Shown: piece by piece, positions 43,855 to 55,156 of the stretch
How the letters are laid out: every line of letters starts with the position of its first letter
How positions within the stretch are numbered: the first letter of the stretch is position 1
NCBI GenBank assembly: GCA_028753945.1
Contig: JAPNXP010000004.1
Coordinates: 682,001-746,000 of the forward strand
DNA from: Hexactinellida sp. DTS-2022
Lineage: Eukaryota; Porifera; Hexactinellida
Direction of reading: 5' to 3'
Length of the DNA: 64,000 nucleotides
Translations under genes and position numbers: made by a program
The notes under the pieces: model-generated
Databases searched by the model: none
Told to the model about the DNA's origin: nothing
What the model saw: only the letters and a program-made list of their open reading frames with translations

Positions 43855-44400
43855 AACTCCTAACTATTGGTGTTGTCGTGTTCTTCCACGAAGCGAAGCG
43901 ATCGCCTGACTAGACCATTGGTGGTAGAGATTTGAAAATTAGACAGGAGATAGAAAATTTCCTGGAGATGATCACCTCGAAGACCGAATTCTCAATTTTG
44001 TCTTTAGTCGTCAGTTATATCGAAAATTGTATTCTGGTCTAGTGACTCTTTGATAATTCGAATTAGCAATTGAAAATATAGAGGTTATATTCTCCTAAGG
44101 ATATTCTTCCTATATATCAATTAAAATGGAAAGGTTACTAACCAATTCTATGTTTTATTAACGTTTTTTATCTTCTCCATATTGTAATTACTCTATAGTA
44201 AACTGATATTAATATAGAATATATTACAATACTGCTTTGATAATGACTGTTTATTATGATGCTGCTAGTTGTTGTAAGTGAATATGTGCTTCATACAAGT
44301 GCAATGATCACACTCGGAACATTTTACAGTTGATGATGATGTCAATTCTATTATTCAAAATAGTAACGTAATATACTACACTTATTCCTATTTCTATTTG
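43855..44400 (-). repeat. right arm of the long inverted repeat
   Basis: Inverse of 41760-42465. It runs from CGATCGCCTGACTAGACCATTG to ATTCCTATTTCTATTTGTAAT and lacks the MITE found in the left arm. Confidence 0.75.
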
Positions 44401-44406
44401 TAATAA

Positions 44407-44540
44407 CGAGCCCTTCGATCTCGGTCGCTTCGCTACGGATCACTCTCTCTCACTAAAGTCGCTTCGCGACTTTTGTTCGTTCGTGTTAGGCACTACGCGA
44501 TACAATTAACGGCCGCTTCGCAGCCTTTCCCTCCCAAAAA
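44407..44540 (-). mobile_element. Helitron 3' end cassette (minus)
   Basis: Mirror of 42770-42894: CGAGCCCTTCGATCTCGGTC, AAAGTCGCTTCGCGACTTTT and ACGGCCGCTTCGCAGCC hairpins. Confidence 0.55.
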
Positions 44541-46602
44541 ACAATAATATTAATAATGAGTTCTGGCTAGTGAATTACACACTATGACTTAACAACCCGT
44601 GACTAAAAGTCATTTTGGGTTGTGATTATTTACTGTAATTTATTTGGGAAATTATGTTCTCATTGCTCAATAGTTATTAATTATTAGTTAATTAATAGCT
44701 CAATAATTCTTAAGGGTAGCTCGTTATGCTATAACAAAAGGTTAGCTTGTTAGCTCAAATAAATTGAAACCTGTGGTTGGTAATTTATACGCAATTAATT
44801 ATTTCAGTAAATTGTATTGCAAAGTAATTTCTATCTCAGGATTTAATCTCGGTATAATAATGGTTTAAAGGTGAAAATAAGACCACTTCGCGGTCTTATT
44901 CTCACCATAAACCATTATAATGCAGAGGTAAATCCAGGGTTGCAAAATATTTAATTTAATTGATAGTAGTAAAAACATTTATACATCTCACCATAAACAA
45001 TTCATTTTTCAGGAGCTGGGTTAGTGAATTATTTAATTTAATTGGTACTGCAAGGTTGAAATCAAATACAGTACTGATATATTTGGTTGTACGAATATTA
45101 TTTGCCGAATAGTTGATTTTTGGTTTCCAACCTGATATCAGTCAAGCGTATAGGGATTCTCTGTATATAATTCAAAATTTTCTGCGTTCCTAAGTGATAA
45201 TTTTAATGTATGTGAAACTAAATAAGACTAAATAACATGATCGTTTGTATATCTTGACAAACATAATACAAAGATTTGTTTAGTGTAATTCATTTCAGTA
45301 TAAGTGTAGATTTCAACTTAGACGAACGAGCGGAGCGAGCGAGAAAAATATTTTGGTGTCCAGGGATCTTGGCCAATGTACAGGGGAAAATTGGAGCCTC
45401 GTACAGGGATGGATCAGAGGAATGAAATAGTTACAAAATGTTTTACCAGGGGGGCATTGCCCCCTTATGTTACCCCGTGGCGACGTCTCTGTTTGGTGGG
45501 CACAAATTTTTGGGTGCGGCCTGTGCCGTATTTGATTATAGTTAATATTTGAATTAAGTATGAGTAGCTATCCTATGCGCAAAGTTGTATAGAGTGAGCT
45601 TTAGCAGAATCTACTAACAACGTACTTGTATAATATGTAGCATGTAACAGTGAGGGAATGCAGGGTAGCAATCATTTTTAATGTGCCGACTATACTATAG
45701 TATAGTGGGCCAGTTTTAATCTTACTGCATTGGTTATTGGACCGTATCCTTTCCACAGAACCAAGTTTTATTACCTAAGAGCACAAATTTTCATGACAGG
45801 GGTATCTCATGGGTAACAGGTGTGGACCTGGAGTTACGATTTGTTACGCTTCTGCCGCGAAGCGACCTAGCAAGCTAAGCGCATTAGTATTATTTGAATT
45901 CCATTCTAAAATCATTTCCACCTATTTGGTAAACAATTATTATTCGTATTCGGTCAATTTTCTAGCTCAATTTTCCAAAATTATCGAAATTTTTTCCTGA
46001 GGCACCGAGGCGAATGTCAAAATTTTTTAGTTTGCAAGTTTACAAACTAATACAGTCAGGTCTGCTTATTGAAACTGTTTGGGTCTGCTTAATATTAAAA
46101 ACCTTTTATTTAGTAGGGTCAAAATCTAAGATTCCGTGACAAACCTCGGCAAGTTAAGTTTTATGCCTGATTCTGATATTTTAAAGGTATATCTCGTGAA
46201 TCGTGATTTAAGCTCCCATGTCGGTACCGAAAATTTGGGCAAACTTTTTTATAGCGACAAACTCAAAGGGCCTCCGGCAATCATTTTTAAAATTAAGGCC
46301 CCTATCTGAACATTTCATAAATTGAGATTATAGTGTTTTTGAACAGTATACAATAAGTACTAGCACTTAAAATTTCAACTCAATCGGGACTATACATTTA
46401 ATGTAATAGTCTTTTGAAGATAATAAAGTTCAAATGCATCAAGGTGTACTTTCAGAAATTACAAGCATCTCACGAGCCCCTAGAAATTGTTCCACGCCCC
46501 CAGTTTGAGAAACACTGCTATAGAATATAGATTCTGAAAGGGGCTGTTCAAACGCTGCGTACGCTTCCAATGTAGGAGAGTGGCGAGCACAGTGTGTGAC
46601 AT
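44541..46602. other. intergenic, transposon scraps
   Basis: No gene. A hairpin AAAATAAGACCACTTCG/CGGTCTTATTCTCACC lies at about 44875-44905. 45320-45420 is an inverted fragment of the CATACCTGCC family. 46055-46110 is a MITE end (CAGTCAGGTCTGCTTATTG). About 46485-46515 is an hAT-like end (CAGTTTGAGAAACACTG). Confidence 0.45.
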
Positions 46603-46814
46603 CAGGCTTTCATCCAGGAAAAATTACCCCGCTCCTAGATTTTGTTAGAGCTCGTTCAGTTTTAATTTTGTACGCCTAGATTAGTCATCTTGTATTCAGT
46701 CTATGGGAGCAACTCTCGATATTGTAGGCCTAGAATCGATTTTTGTACGCCTAGATTAAAATCCTGTCAATTACGCTCCTTTAGGCGCGCCCGGAACGCC
46801 TGGATAACACCCTG
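46603..46814. mobile_element. hAT MITE, CAGGCTTTCATCCAGG ends
   Basis: Ends CAGGCTTTCATCCAGG and CCTGGATAACACCCTG with a perfect 8-bp duplication tgtgacat (46595-46602, 46815-46822). Sister of 21656-21838. Confidence 0.9.
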
Positions 46815-47258
46815 TGTGACATATTGCGTGACATAAGGGGGGGGGGGGGGTATGTCCCTATGTTATATAACGTGTCAGGTTTTGCTCATTTTCTGTCAAG
46901 GGCCCTAAATTTATAATTCGAGTTGCATGGTATAACAGTATCTTTTAGTTAATACCAAATGTTGGTGTAGTTTGAGAATTATACAAAATATTTCAGCTTA
47001 GATAAAGCGCAGTTACGTAATGTTAAAGGGGAGGGGAGGGTAATATATTTCCATAAGGAGATAGGGTGTCTCATTTGGGGAAATTTGTGTTATGTAACAT
47101 TTGAACGCCCCAAAGAGGCAAATGACCTGTTAATAGGCTGTTATTATGAATTTAACAATATTTTTCAAAACTAATTTTCTTATATTAAGATTTTAATTTT
47201 TATGATTTTCTATTAACATTTTTTCTATTACATACTATTAACAATTAAATATCAGCAA

Positions 47259-48810
47259 ATGGCATTAACTGAAAATCAAATTAAAACGGGAGTCTTGTAT
47301 CGAAAATGTGTTTATGATTTTATTACTTCTGCTTCATTTATTACTTGCTTCGTTGAACTGAAAAAGATCACGAAGAGTGTGCTAATTGATAAATGGGTAA
47401 AGGGAAACATCTAAGAACTTTTGAAAATTATTCAAATGCGTTCGAATACTTCGATAGTTTGGAGGATTCACTACAATTTGACGAAACGAATTGGATCAAC
47501 ATTGTCAATGTTTTGAATGAGTTTTTCAGAGAGGTAATGGAAATATTTGTGATTTATTCCAAGGTATCAAAAAAAAACACAAACTTTTCTTCCAATCTTT
47601 GGAGAATAATGGTCTCTTTCATGGAAATATCATAGTTCCACCCATCAAATCTAGCCCTGCTCTGTACAGTTCAGACAGTTTTGGTATAAAAGATGAAGCT
47701 AGCGGAACTAAATCATGTGTACCTCGTATGAAACATCATTCTGGAGCAACTGCTTCTACTGCCTCTGCTGATAAAGTTCCTTCAAGCCTTTAGATCTTAA
47801 CAGATGTTATCATATTAATCTAACAGGAAAAACGTGGTATTTGCCTGTTAGTTAATATTTACCGGAAAAATTCAGTATTTGATGTACCTCCAGCAAAAAA
47901 ATATTCGAAGACTTGAACTATTTTGATAATGTTACTTCGCATGACTACATTGAATCTTTGACGGAAATCCGTAAACAAACTAAACTCTGATTCTTTCATT
48001 TTTATATTTTCTTCTCATGGCGACCAAAACAATGTTATCTTCGCTGATGGTGCTCAACAATGCTGACCTCATCAAATAATTTGAAGGAGACTTTTTTCCG
48101 ACCTTAATTAATAAACCTAAGGCCAGGTAAAATAATTAATTGTTTATCATCCGGATTTTTTCAGAAAATACGGACGACGGAAGGGATTTTATTTTTATTT
48201 ATTATTTTCATTAATATGCAAATAACATCATCCTATGCCAAACAATAAATATTAAGATTTAAATAATTAGAAAATCACATGACAATGCACAAATAATGCT
48301 CTAAAATACAATACTAATTAAAAATTGATACATTAGGAGTACTTTACACAAGATTTTAGCTAAAATTTGTACGATTATGTTCATAAGATAATAATAAAAT
48401 TTATCCGGACGGGGTGTAAAATTTGGGACGGAAGGGGATGATAAACAGTTATTTATTTTATATGGCCTAAGCTATTCTTCTACCAAAATTGTCGTGGGTA
48501 TGAAGGTCATATTAAAGATACATACATCAGAAATTGAGCAATTTATGAAAGATGCCGATTCTTCTGATGCCGCCACCCCCAGAGATGAAACCAACTTAAC
48601 CAAGTGCCACAATTCCATCTGATATTTACGTCTCTATGCTACAACTGATGGTACATACAGTTGCTTATCGCGATGAAACAGGCTCTATTTTCCTTCAGGC
48701 TTTGTATGATATACTTAGGAACACTTAACTCAGGCGTTTGCCTATATCTGAACTTGAGGTGGAGTTACCTCGTCAAGTATTGTGTTGTGAACAATCTTGC
48801 TTGATTCCCT
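47259..48810 (+). pseudogene. caspase pseudogene
   Basis: From an ATG at 47259, frames change repeatedly (first stop TAA at about 47412). The N-terminal region (KCVYDFITSASFITCF, RTFENYSNAFEYFDSLED) is a possible prodomain that I cannot place. The protease part is clear: HDYIESLTEIRKQTKLNSDS in shifted frames, SFIFIFSSHGDQNNVIFADG with the catalytic His (SHG), INKPK at 48105-48120, a 347-bp MITE, then LFFYQNCRGYEGHI with the catalytic Cys (family QACRG), and a small-subunit stretch YRDETGSIFLQALYDILRN. Stops and frameshifts (TGA after IRN, TAA after ILRNT) make it non-functional. Last stop at 48808-48810. Confidence 0.85.
48121..48467. mobile_element. PIF/Harbinger-type MITE inside the caspase pseudogene
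   Basis: Flanked by TAA on both sides (48118-48120, 48468-48470). Inverted ends GGCCAGGTAAAATAA and TTATTTTATATGGCC, with TTTATCATCC/GGATGATAAA just inside. A 3-bp TAA duplication with GGCC termini is typical of Harbinger. Confidence 0.88.
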
Positions 48811-49318
48811 GACTAAGTTTTCTTTGATAAATGATTGAATACTTTGTATATTTTGTATATTAGGTTTGTTCAAAAAATACATTATCTAATTTGAACTTAA
48901 TGGTAATGCGGAAATGGTTCGACTATGGGAGTAGAGTCAGTAGACCTTATTGTGTTATTTTTCTCAAATCTTGTGTGTTTATTTGTCCAGATTGTATTTT
49001 AATTGATACTAGGTGTAATAGATAGAATACGTTTTATAATTGAAATAGAGACTTACTTCGAAAGGAAATAATAGATAAATAAGTAGGCTAACGAAATGAT
49101 ACCAAAAATTATACACACCCTTCTTAAGTAATATTTTGCCATTTTGTAATTAAAAAATGAAGGTTTATTATATTGATAATCTTACAACCCCTGGGAAGCG
49201 TCATTACTTTTGAAGATTCCATAAACATGTTGATTACATTACGGGAGTATAGAAATATTTTAACCGGCCGCTCGCTATGTACAAATGATCGTTGTATAAA
49301 GTGACCTTTTGCAGATTA
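48811..49318. other. intergenic, nothing recognised
   Basis: AT-rich; a TTTATTTGTCCAGATTGTATTTTAA stretch near 48990 hints at an old Helitron 5' part. No gene. Confidence 0.35.
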
Positions 49319-49502
49319 CAGGTAAACCTCCCAAAGCGGCACCTCCGAGTAGCGGCAACCTCCGAGAAGCGGCACAAAATCATTCTCCCGATGGGTGCCG
49401 CTTTGGGAGTTTTACCTTACGAGCAACCTCCCAAAGCGGCAACCTCCGAGAAGCGGCACAAAATCATTCTCCCGATGGGTGCCGCTTTGGGAGGTTTACC
49501 TG
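49319..49502. mobile_element. 184-bp MITE copy 1 (CTCCCAAAGCGGC family)
   Basis: TA-flanked; ends CAGGTAAACCTCCCAAAG and CTTTGGGAGGTTTACCTG. The interior is two near-identical halves with CCTCCGAGAAGCGGCA and CCGATGGGTGCCGC. By eye it is identical to 59770-59953. The open frames across it are by-products. Confidence 0.92.
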
Positions 49503-49547
49503 TATATTGTACTGCATATAGATAGGCAGCACGTAACATTAAAACTA

Positions 49548-50282
49548 CTACCCATTCGATCTCGGTCGCTTCGCGACGGATAACTTAACGCTACGCGGTC
49601 CCGTTTTTTCAATATACAATATATATTTACATATACAATTTTGAAAAAAATCATTCGAAATCAGCTACTTGTTTAGATATACAGGTAAACCTCCCAAAGC
49701 GGCACCTCCGAGTAGCGGCAACCTCCGAGAAGCGGCACAAAATCATTCTCCCGATGAGTGCCGCTTTGGGAGTTTTACCTTACGAGCAACCTCCCAAAGC
49801 GGCAACCTCCGAGAAGCGGCACAAAATTATTCTCCCGATGGGTGCCGCTTTGGGAGGTTTACCTGTAATACCCGTTGGAACCTAGTCTATATGTTAATTT
49901 GAATTTTCATTATTTAGTTACCTATTTTTGGTAACTAATTTTAATAGTAGAAATGTCTAAATTCAAATTCGAAATCAGCATATTGTTTACCTATAATTCC
50001 CGTTGGAATCTAGCATCTAGGTTCCTTTTGAATTTTCATTATTTATTTTACCTATTTTTATAAACAACACCAATAAATATTCATATTAAAATTTATAAAT
50101 GCGAAATTTGTAATCAGCATACTTGTTTTCTTATTATAACATTTGGAAGCTAGTCTATATCTCAGTTATATATGCGGTTTCTATTCTCCCATCAATTTAA
50201 TACATTCCGGATAACAAACAAACAAATAAACAAATAAACAAATAAACACCCACACACAACAAGCAAGTTTCAATAATATAGA
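49548..50282 (-). mobile_element. Helitron with a MITE inside
   Basis: Minus strand: TCTATATTATTGAAACTTG start, GTGTGTGGG/TTTG tract, tandem core repeats and a head with TCGCTTCGCGACGGAT complement. The 184-bp MITE copy 2 lies inside at 49682-49865. Confidence 0.65.
49682..49865. mobile_element. 184-bp MITE copy 2
   Basis: TA-flanked; differs from copies 1 and 3 by two substitutions (GATGAGTGCC, AAAATTATTC). Confidence 0.92.
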
Positions 50283-50385
50283 TTTTTGTAGAGAGGAGCG
50301 GTGGCCCTAAGCGGTCTTATATATCCATGGATTCTAGCTTGAAGTTTATAAAGACAAAGTAAATAAATTGGAGACTAATAATAAT

Positions 50386-50991
50386 CAGGATTGCCAATCC
50401 AATCCAATCAAATCGATTATTTATCGAATATTTAAGATTATTTGTCAATTTTCTATCGATTATTTATCAATTTTATATCCATTATTTATCGATTATTCAT
50501 CGATTGTGTATAATTTATTTAACTTATAGAATATGTATTTAGGGTTCTTTATTTTGTCTCCAACTCTCTCCATGATTCAGAAATATGTATACTACCCGGT
50601 CAAAAGTATTTGAACAACAATATTAGGAATTTATACATTCAAGCATAGCTTAGATTCAAGCTTATAAGCAGCATAATAACATCTGTAGATGCTTCAACAT
50701 GGCTATTTGCATAAAACGATACCATATGTATCATACCATGTATAATAAAATAGCAAATAAATTGAATTACATTTTATGGAGGTGTTTAATTCATTAGCTA
50801 TAATTTTTTTAACTTTTCTTTTCCATACTTATTCGATCATACATACAAATACGTATATTAATACTATTCACCTTTATACGTAAAATCGAGAAAATAAAAA
50901 AAAATCGATAATCTATAAAAATCCAATCGATACAAAATTCAGCAATCGATAGTCGATAAGTTCTTTCGATTGGATTGGATTGGCAACCCTG
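50386..50991. mobile_element. MITE with ATTGCCAATCCAATCC ends
   Basis: Ends CAGGATTGCCAATCCAATCC and GGATTGGATTGGCAACCCTG. The interior repeats ATCGATTATTTATCGA. A Tc1-type end (ACTACCCGGTCAAAAG) is nested near 50591. Flanking 8-mers do not match. Confidence 0.65.
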
Positions 50992-51403
50992 AAACTATTC
51001 CAGTAAGTTCTGGTATTTTTAAATTTTTAAGCTTAATTTGAACAGACAATTATCTATATACGTATAGAGCTTGTCCATGTGTAGTAAAGCGACTCAAAAT
51101 ATGGGAAATTAACCATCAGTAAGGAATTGTACAATTCTGTGGACCCCTGACTTTGGACTGTGGATGTGGATCCAGAGGGGTACAATTATAGATTGCTTAG
51201 TAAATATGGGATATCAAATAGACAATAGAAAGCTTGAAATGACCTAATGTAATTATGTCGATGATAGTAATATTGACGTGCATAGAAATACTAAACATAT
51301 TTGAGATAAAAAAGTAGCTTTGTGGTAGATACGTGTACGTATAGAGTTTGCATATAAGGAGTACTTTGGATAAGCTACTTATAGTTCAATGTTTTATTGC
51401 ATA

Positions 51404-52504
51404 CGAGCCCTTCGGTCTCGGTCGCTTTGCGACAGATCGGTGCTACGCATCTCAAGTTAACGGCCGCTGTGCGGCCTTACTCCTCACACTTTCTACCATG
51501 GAAATGGTAGAAAGGGACGTTATGATTTTGAATTTTTATTAATTTGTTTACCTATTTGTGTAAACAACAACAACAACAACTAATACTCATATTATAATTT
51601 ATAAATGCGAAATTCATGTTCAGCATACTTGTTTACCTATAATACACGTTGAAAGCTAACTTCTAGGTTGATTTTGAATTTTCATTAATTTGTTTACCTA
51701 TTTTGTGCAAACAACAACAACAAATATTCATATTAGAAAATTTTTAACGCAAAAATCGTGTTCATCATCTTGTTTACCTATAATACCCGTTGAAAGCTAA
51801 CTTCTAGGTTGATTTTGAATTTTCATTAATTTGTTTACTTATTTGTGTCAACAACAACAACAACTAATACTCATATTAGAATTTATAAATGCGGAATTCG
51901 TGTTCAGCACACTTGTTTACTTATAATACCCGTTGGAAGCTAACTTCTAGGTTGATTATGAATTTTCATTAATTTGTTTACCTATTTTGTGTAAACAACA
52001 ACAACAAATATTAATATGAGAAATTTATAAATGCGAAATTCGTGTTCAGCATACTTGTTTACCTATAATACCCGTTGAAAGCTAACTTCTTGGTTGATTT
52101 TGAATTTTAATTAATTTGTTTACCTATTTTGTGTAAACAACAACAACAAATATTAATATGAGAAATTTATAAACGCGAAATTCGTGTTCAGCATACTTGT
52201 TTACCTATAATATCCGTTGGAAGCTAACTTCTAGGTTGATTTTGAATTTTCATTAATTTGTTTACCTTTTTGTGTCAACAACAACAACAAATATGAATAT
52301 TATAAATTTATAAACGCGAAATTCGTGAACAGCATACTTGTTTACCTATTATAACATTTGTTACCAATTATAACATTTGACAGTTAGTTTATAACCCATA
52401 TATTAATGCGGTTTCTATCCCCCCGTCACTTTTAACACAATCCGGACAAACACACACACAAACACACAAACACACACACAACAATCGAGATTTAATAATA
52501 TAGA
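51404..52504 (-). mobile_element. Helitron with about six tandem core repeats
   Basis: Minus strand: A^TCTATATTATTAAATCTCG, GTGTTTGTGTG microsatellite, TCCGGATTGTG, then about six units of roughly 125-150 bp (each with GGTAAACAAGTATGCTGA, CGAATTTCGC, TTGTTGTTGTTTACAC), a hairpin GTCGCAAAGCGAC, and the end CCGAAGGGCTCG^T. The layout matches Helitron/HINE elements with internal minisatellites. No Rep/helicase is encoded. Confidence 0.8.
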
Positions 52505-52825
52505 TTTAGTAAGCTCTATAAGTTTAGAGTATTCACTGAAAATTTCATTCAAGAGTTCCAAATACTTTAAGAAATATGGCACCGAAAGTACATTCTTTCA
52601 ATAAAATGTCCTAATTGTGTATAGATTTAATTTTGAAATCAATGACTTGCCAACTTGCGCCACCATCCGAACAAATCCTATGAAGTATTTGATATTTTGG
52701 ATTTAGAAAGAGAAAGTACAACGTTTCTGATACATCAGAAGAATTGTGAAAGGTTCGATATTTCGAAAGTATTTGTTAGAATATAGTGATCACTCAAAAT
52801 GTACTGGAAAATGTTGACTCATCGG

Positions 52826-52992
52826 CAGGGCCGGCGGAAGCTCGTGAGAGGTGGGGCGGCCTTGTGAGAGGTGGGGCGGCCTTGTATAACTGTATCGCAA
52901 ACCACGCCCGCGAAATTTCAAAGTACCAAAATAATCACAGAAAAAGTGGGGCGACCCAGGCCGCCCCAACCGCCCCTCTTCCGCCGACCCTG
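52826..52992. mobile_element. 167-bp hAT MITE
   Basis: Ends CAGGGCCGGCGGAAG and CTTCCGCCGACCCTG with a perfect 8-bp duplication ctcatcgg (52818-52825, 52993-53000). A 20-bp GTGAGAGGTGGGGCGGCCTT unit is tandemly duplicated inside. Confidence 0.93.
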
Positions 52993-53125
52993 CTCATCGG
53001 TATTATATTAAAATGCAAACTAAAATAACTATGAAATGAAGTGATCTAGAGGAAACTTCCAACGCATTAAGGTCGTTGCCTTCCTTTCTGAAATGGTTTA
53101 ACTCTATAAAAAAGATGAAATTATA

Positions 53126-53250
53126 AAATACCTAAAATTACAGCTTTTCCGATAGTATGTTCTTTTGGAGGCACTATCAAACAACCACACACCAAAAGAT
53201 GGTGCCTTCAAAGGAAAATGCTGTCGGCACAGCTGTAATTTTAGATTTTA
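53126..53250. repeat. hairpin family copy 4
   Basis: CTAAAATTACAGC...GTTCTTTTGGAGGCACTATC pairs with GGTGCCTTCAAAGGAAAATG...GCTGTAATTTTAG around a loop of about 30 nt. Confidence 0.82.
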
Positions 53251-53770
53251 GCTCTGCTGTATATTTTGGTTTATATAAGACAAAATAAATTATTCGAAAA
53301 ATATTTACAAATGATAGAGAAAGTTAAACCAATTTATACTAATTGAATGCTAGCTGTTAGTAGGACAAGCTAGTGGGTAAAGGTTTAAACCTTTTGGTAG
53401 GGAAGTCGAGAACACTTTTCTAAGATATACTATATACTACAATACACTAGAGAATTTTCAGATGCCAGAATCAATTTTGAAAAAGTGAAATTCAAACATA
53501 AATTAAGCGATGATGCACGTACGTATAGAAATTTTAAATTACATTTTCAGGCAAGACGGTAGAAGGTTTATCTCAAAATAAGGTTACAGATAAGCATTAA
53601 AAATTCCCCCACCATATATCTTAATTATTTCAAATTATTAGAGACAATATGAAATATAGTAAAAGTGACTTACGTATCGCAATCGGTTTGTGAAGTACTA
53701 TAGTGCAAGCCTAAAGCTGCATATAAACTAATACTAAATATGAATATAGAATAGGGAGTTGCTATGATAA

Positions 53771-55125
53771 CTAGTAGAGTAGAGAGAGAATAGCAGCAGT
53801 TAACAGCCACACCATAACAGGGAGAGATAGGAGAGAGGGAGCTGAGGCTGTAGGGCCTATTGGTTGGTAGTATGGTTCGTTGGTAGTACAGTCATAATAG
53901 TAATCAGCTGTGTGCCCTCCTGGATAGTAGGTACCGTTATAGTTCGCACACGAGTCATAGCGATAAGGGAATTCCTCATAGTCAACACCAGGGAGTGGCA
54001 GTGTTACATCAAATGGTTGATCTATTCCACAATGAATTTTCATCTTGTTTGAATTTAAAACCGATGATATTTCCAATGTCCTTGATATTTTATCTGTCCA
54101 TTCAATATTATTAGCTCTTGCGACTAGTTCCTCATGTGTGGTACTACCATTCACATCTATATTGTTGCATTTGAATGAATCTAATGCTGCATTGAATGAA
54201 GTTGCTGCGTTATAAGTAGACCCACAGTTAGGGATATCCATTCTAGGATAGTAATAAATGAAGTTGAGACACATCTCTTCTTGGATAGACTGACCACCAT
54301 GAGTAAACTCAGTTCGACTTTTTGTGTTATATAGACAGTTGAAAATAAGCTCGTCTCCTGGTAGTAGAACTACGGGATCTTCATGCAAAATGTAATCCTG
54401 AAACATAAATATATCAATAATATTCAATAGAAAGTATCACATATTATCTTACCTGAAAGTTAAAGTCATAGTTGAGATTTAAATCGAGGTATCCTATCTC
54501 TTTGTTGTCACGTATTATTTGTGTCCACATAGAAGCACCTGCTGTATGGGAATGTGGTAATGAAGCTATTACATTAATAGGCTCTGTGAATTTAGATCTT
54601 GTGCAACTTCCTGGGCAATAACCATTAATTACGAATGATTCTGTTTGAGGAGGTATCCTCATTGCCGAATTTACCAAATGACCGATTATCATAATTCCTG
54701 TGTCATGAGTTCTCAATGAATCTGTGTAGTACCATTTCAACCCTGAATCATCCACTATACCAGCTTTCAATTGAGGATTGTCATAGTGAACTTCTATTAA
54801 TATCGTGTCAAAAGTTTCACTCGGACCAATCGGGAAACCTGCGTCTAATGGAAACTCGAGATCTCTTGCTCCAACAGCCCATGCACCAATTATCCAACTT
54901 TGGCAATCATCAAATGCTCCAGAAGTTCGCATTATGCCATCATAATCGTTACAATTTCCATCCATTGCGGGATATGTAGAAGTACATCGATACATAATAA
55001 TGTGATGAGCAAGTTCGTTTCTTGGATCGATGTATGCTCCTAGAATATTTGTTATTTAATATATTTAGAAATTGGGCTCATTTCCCTGCACACATTTCTA
55101 GAGGGCCACTCGCTACACTCGCTCG

Positions 55126-55156
<31 letters not shown>

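Noticed and set aside
49292-49902. Overlapping open frames with repeated AATSEKRHKIILPMGAALG words
   Set aside because: They lie entirely in the 184-bp MITE copies, which are inverted-repeat DNA with TA duplications; the same words recur at 59770 only because the MITE does.
51530-52450. Regular repeats that could suggest a CRISPR array
   Set aside because: Units are 125-150 bp direct repeats without unique spacers, inside a Helitron in a eukaryotic genome.
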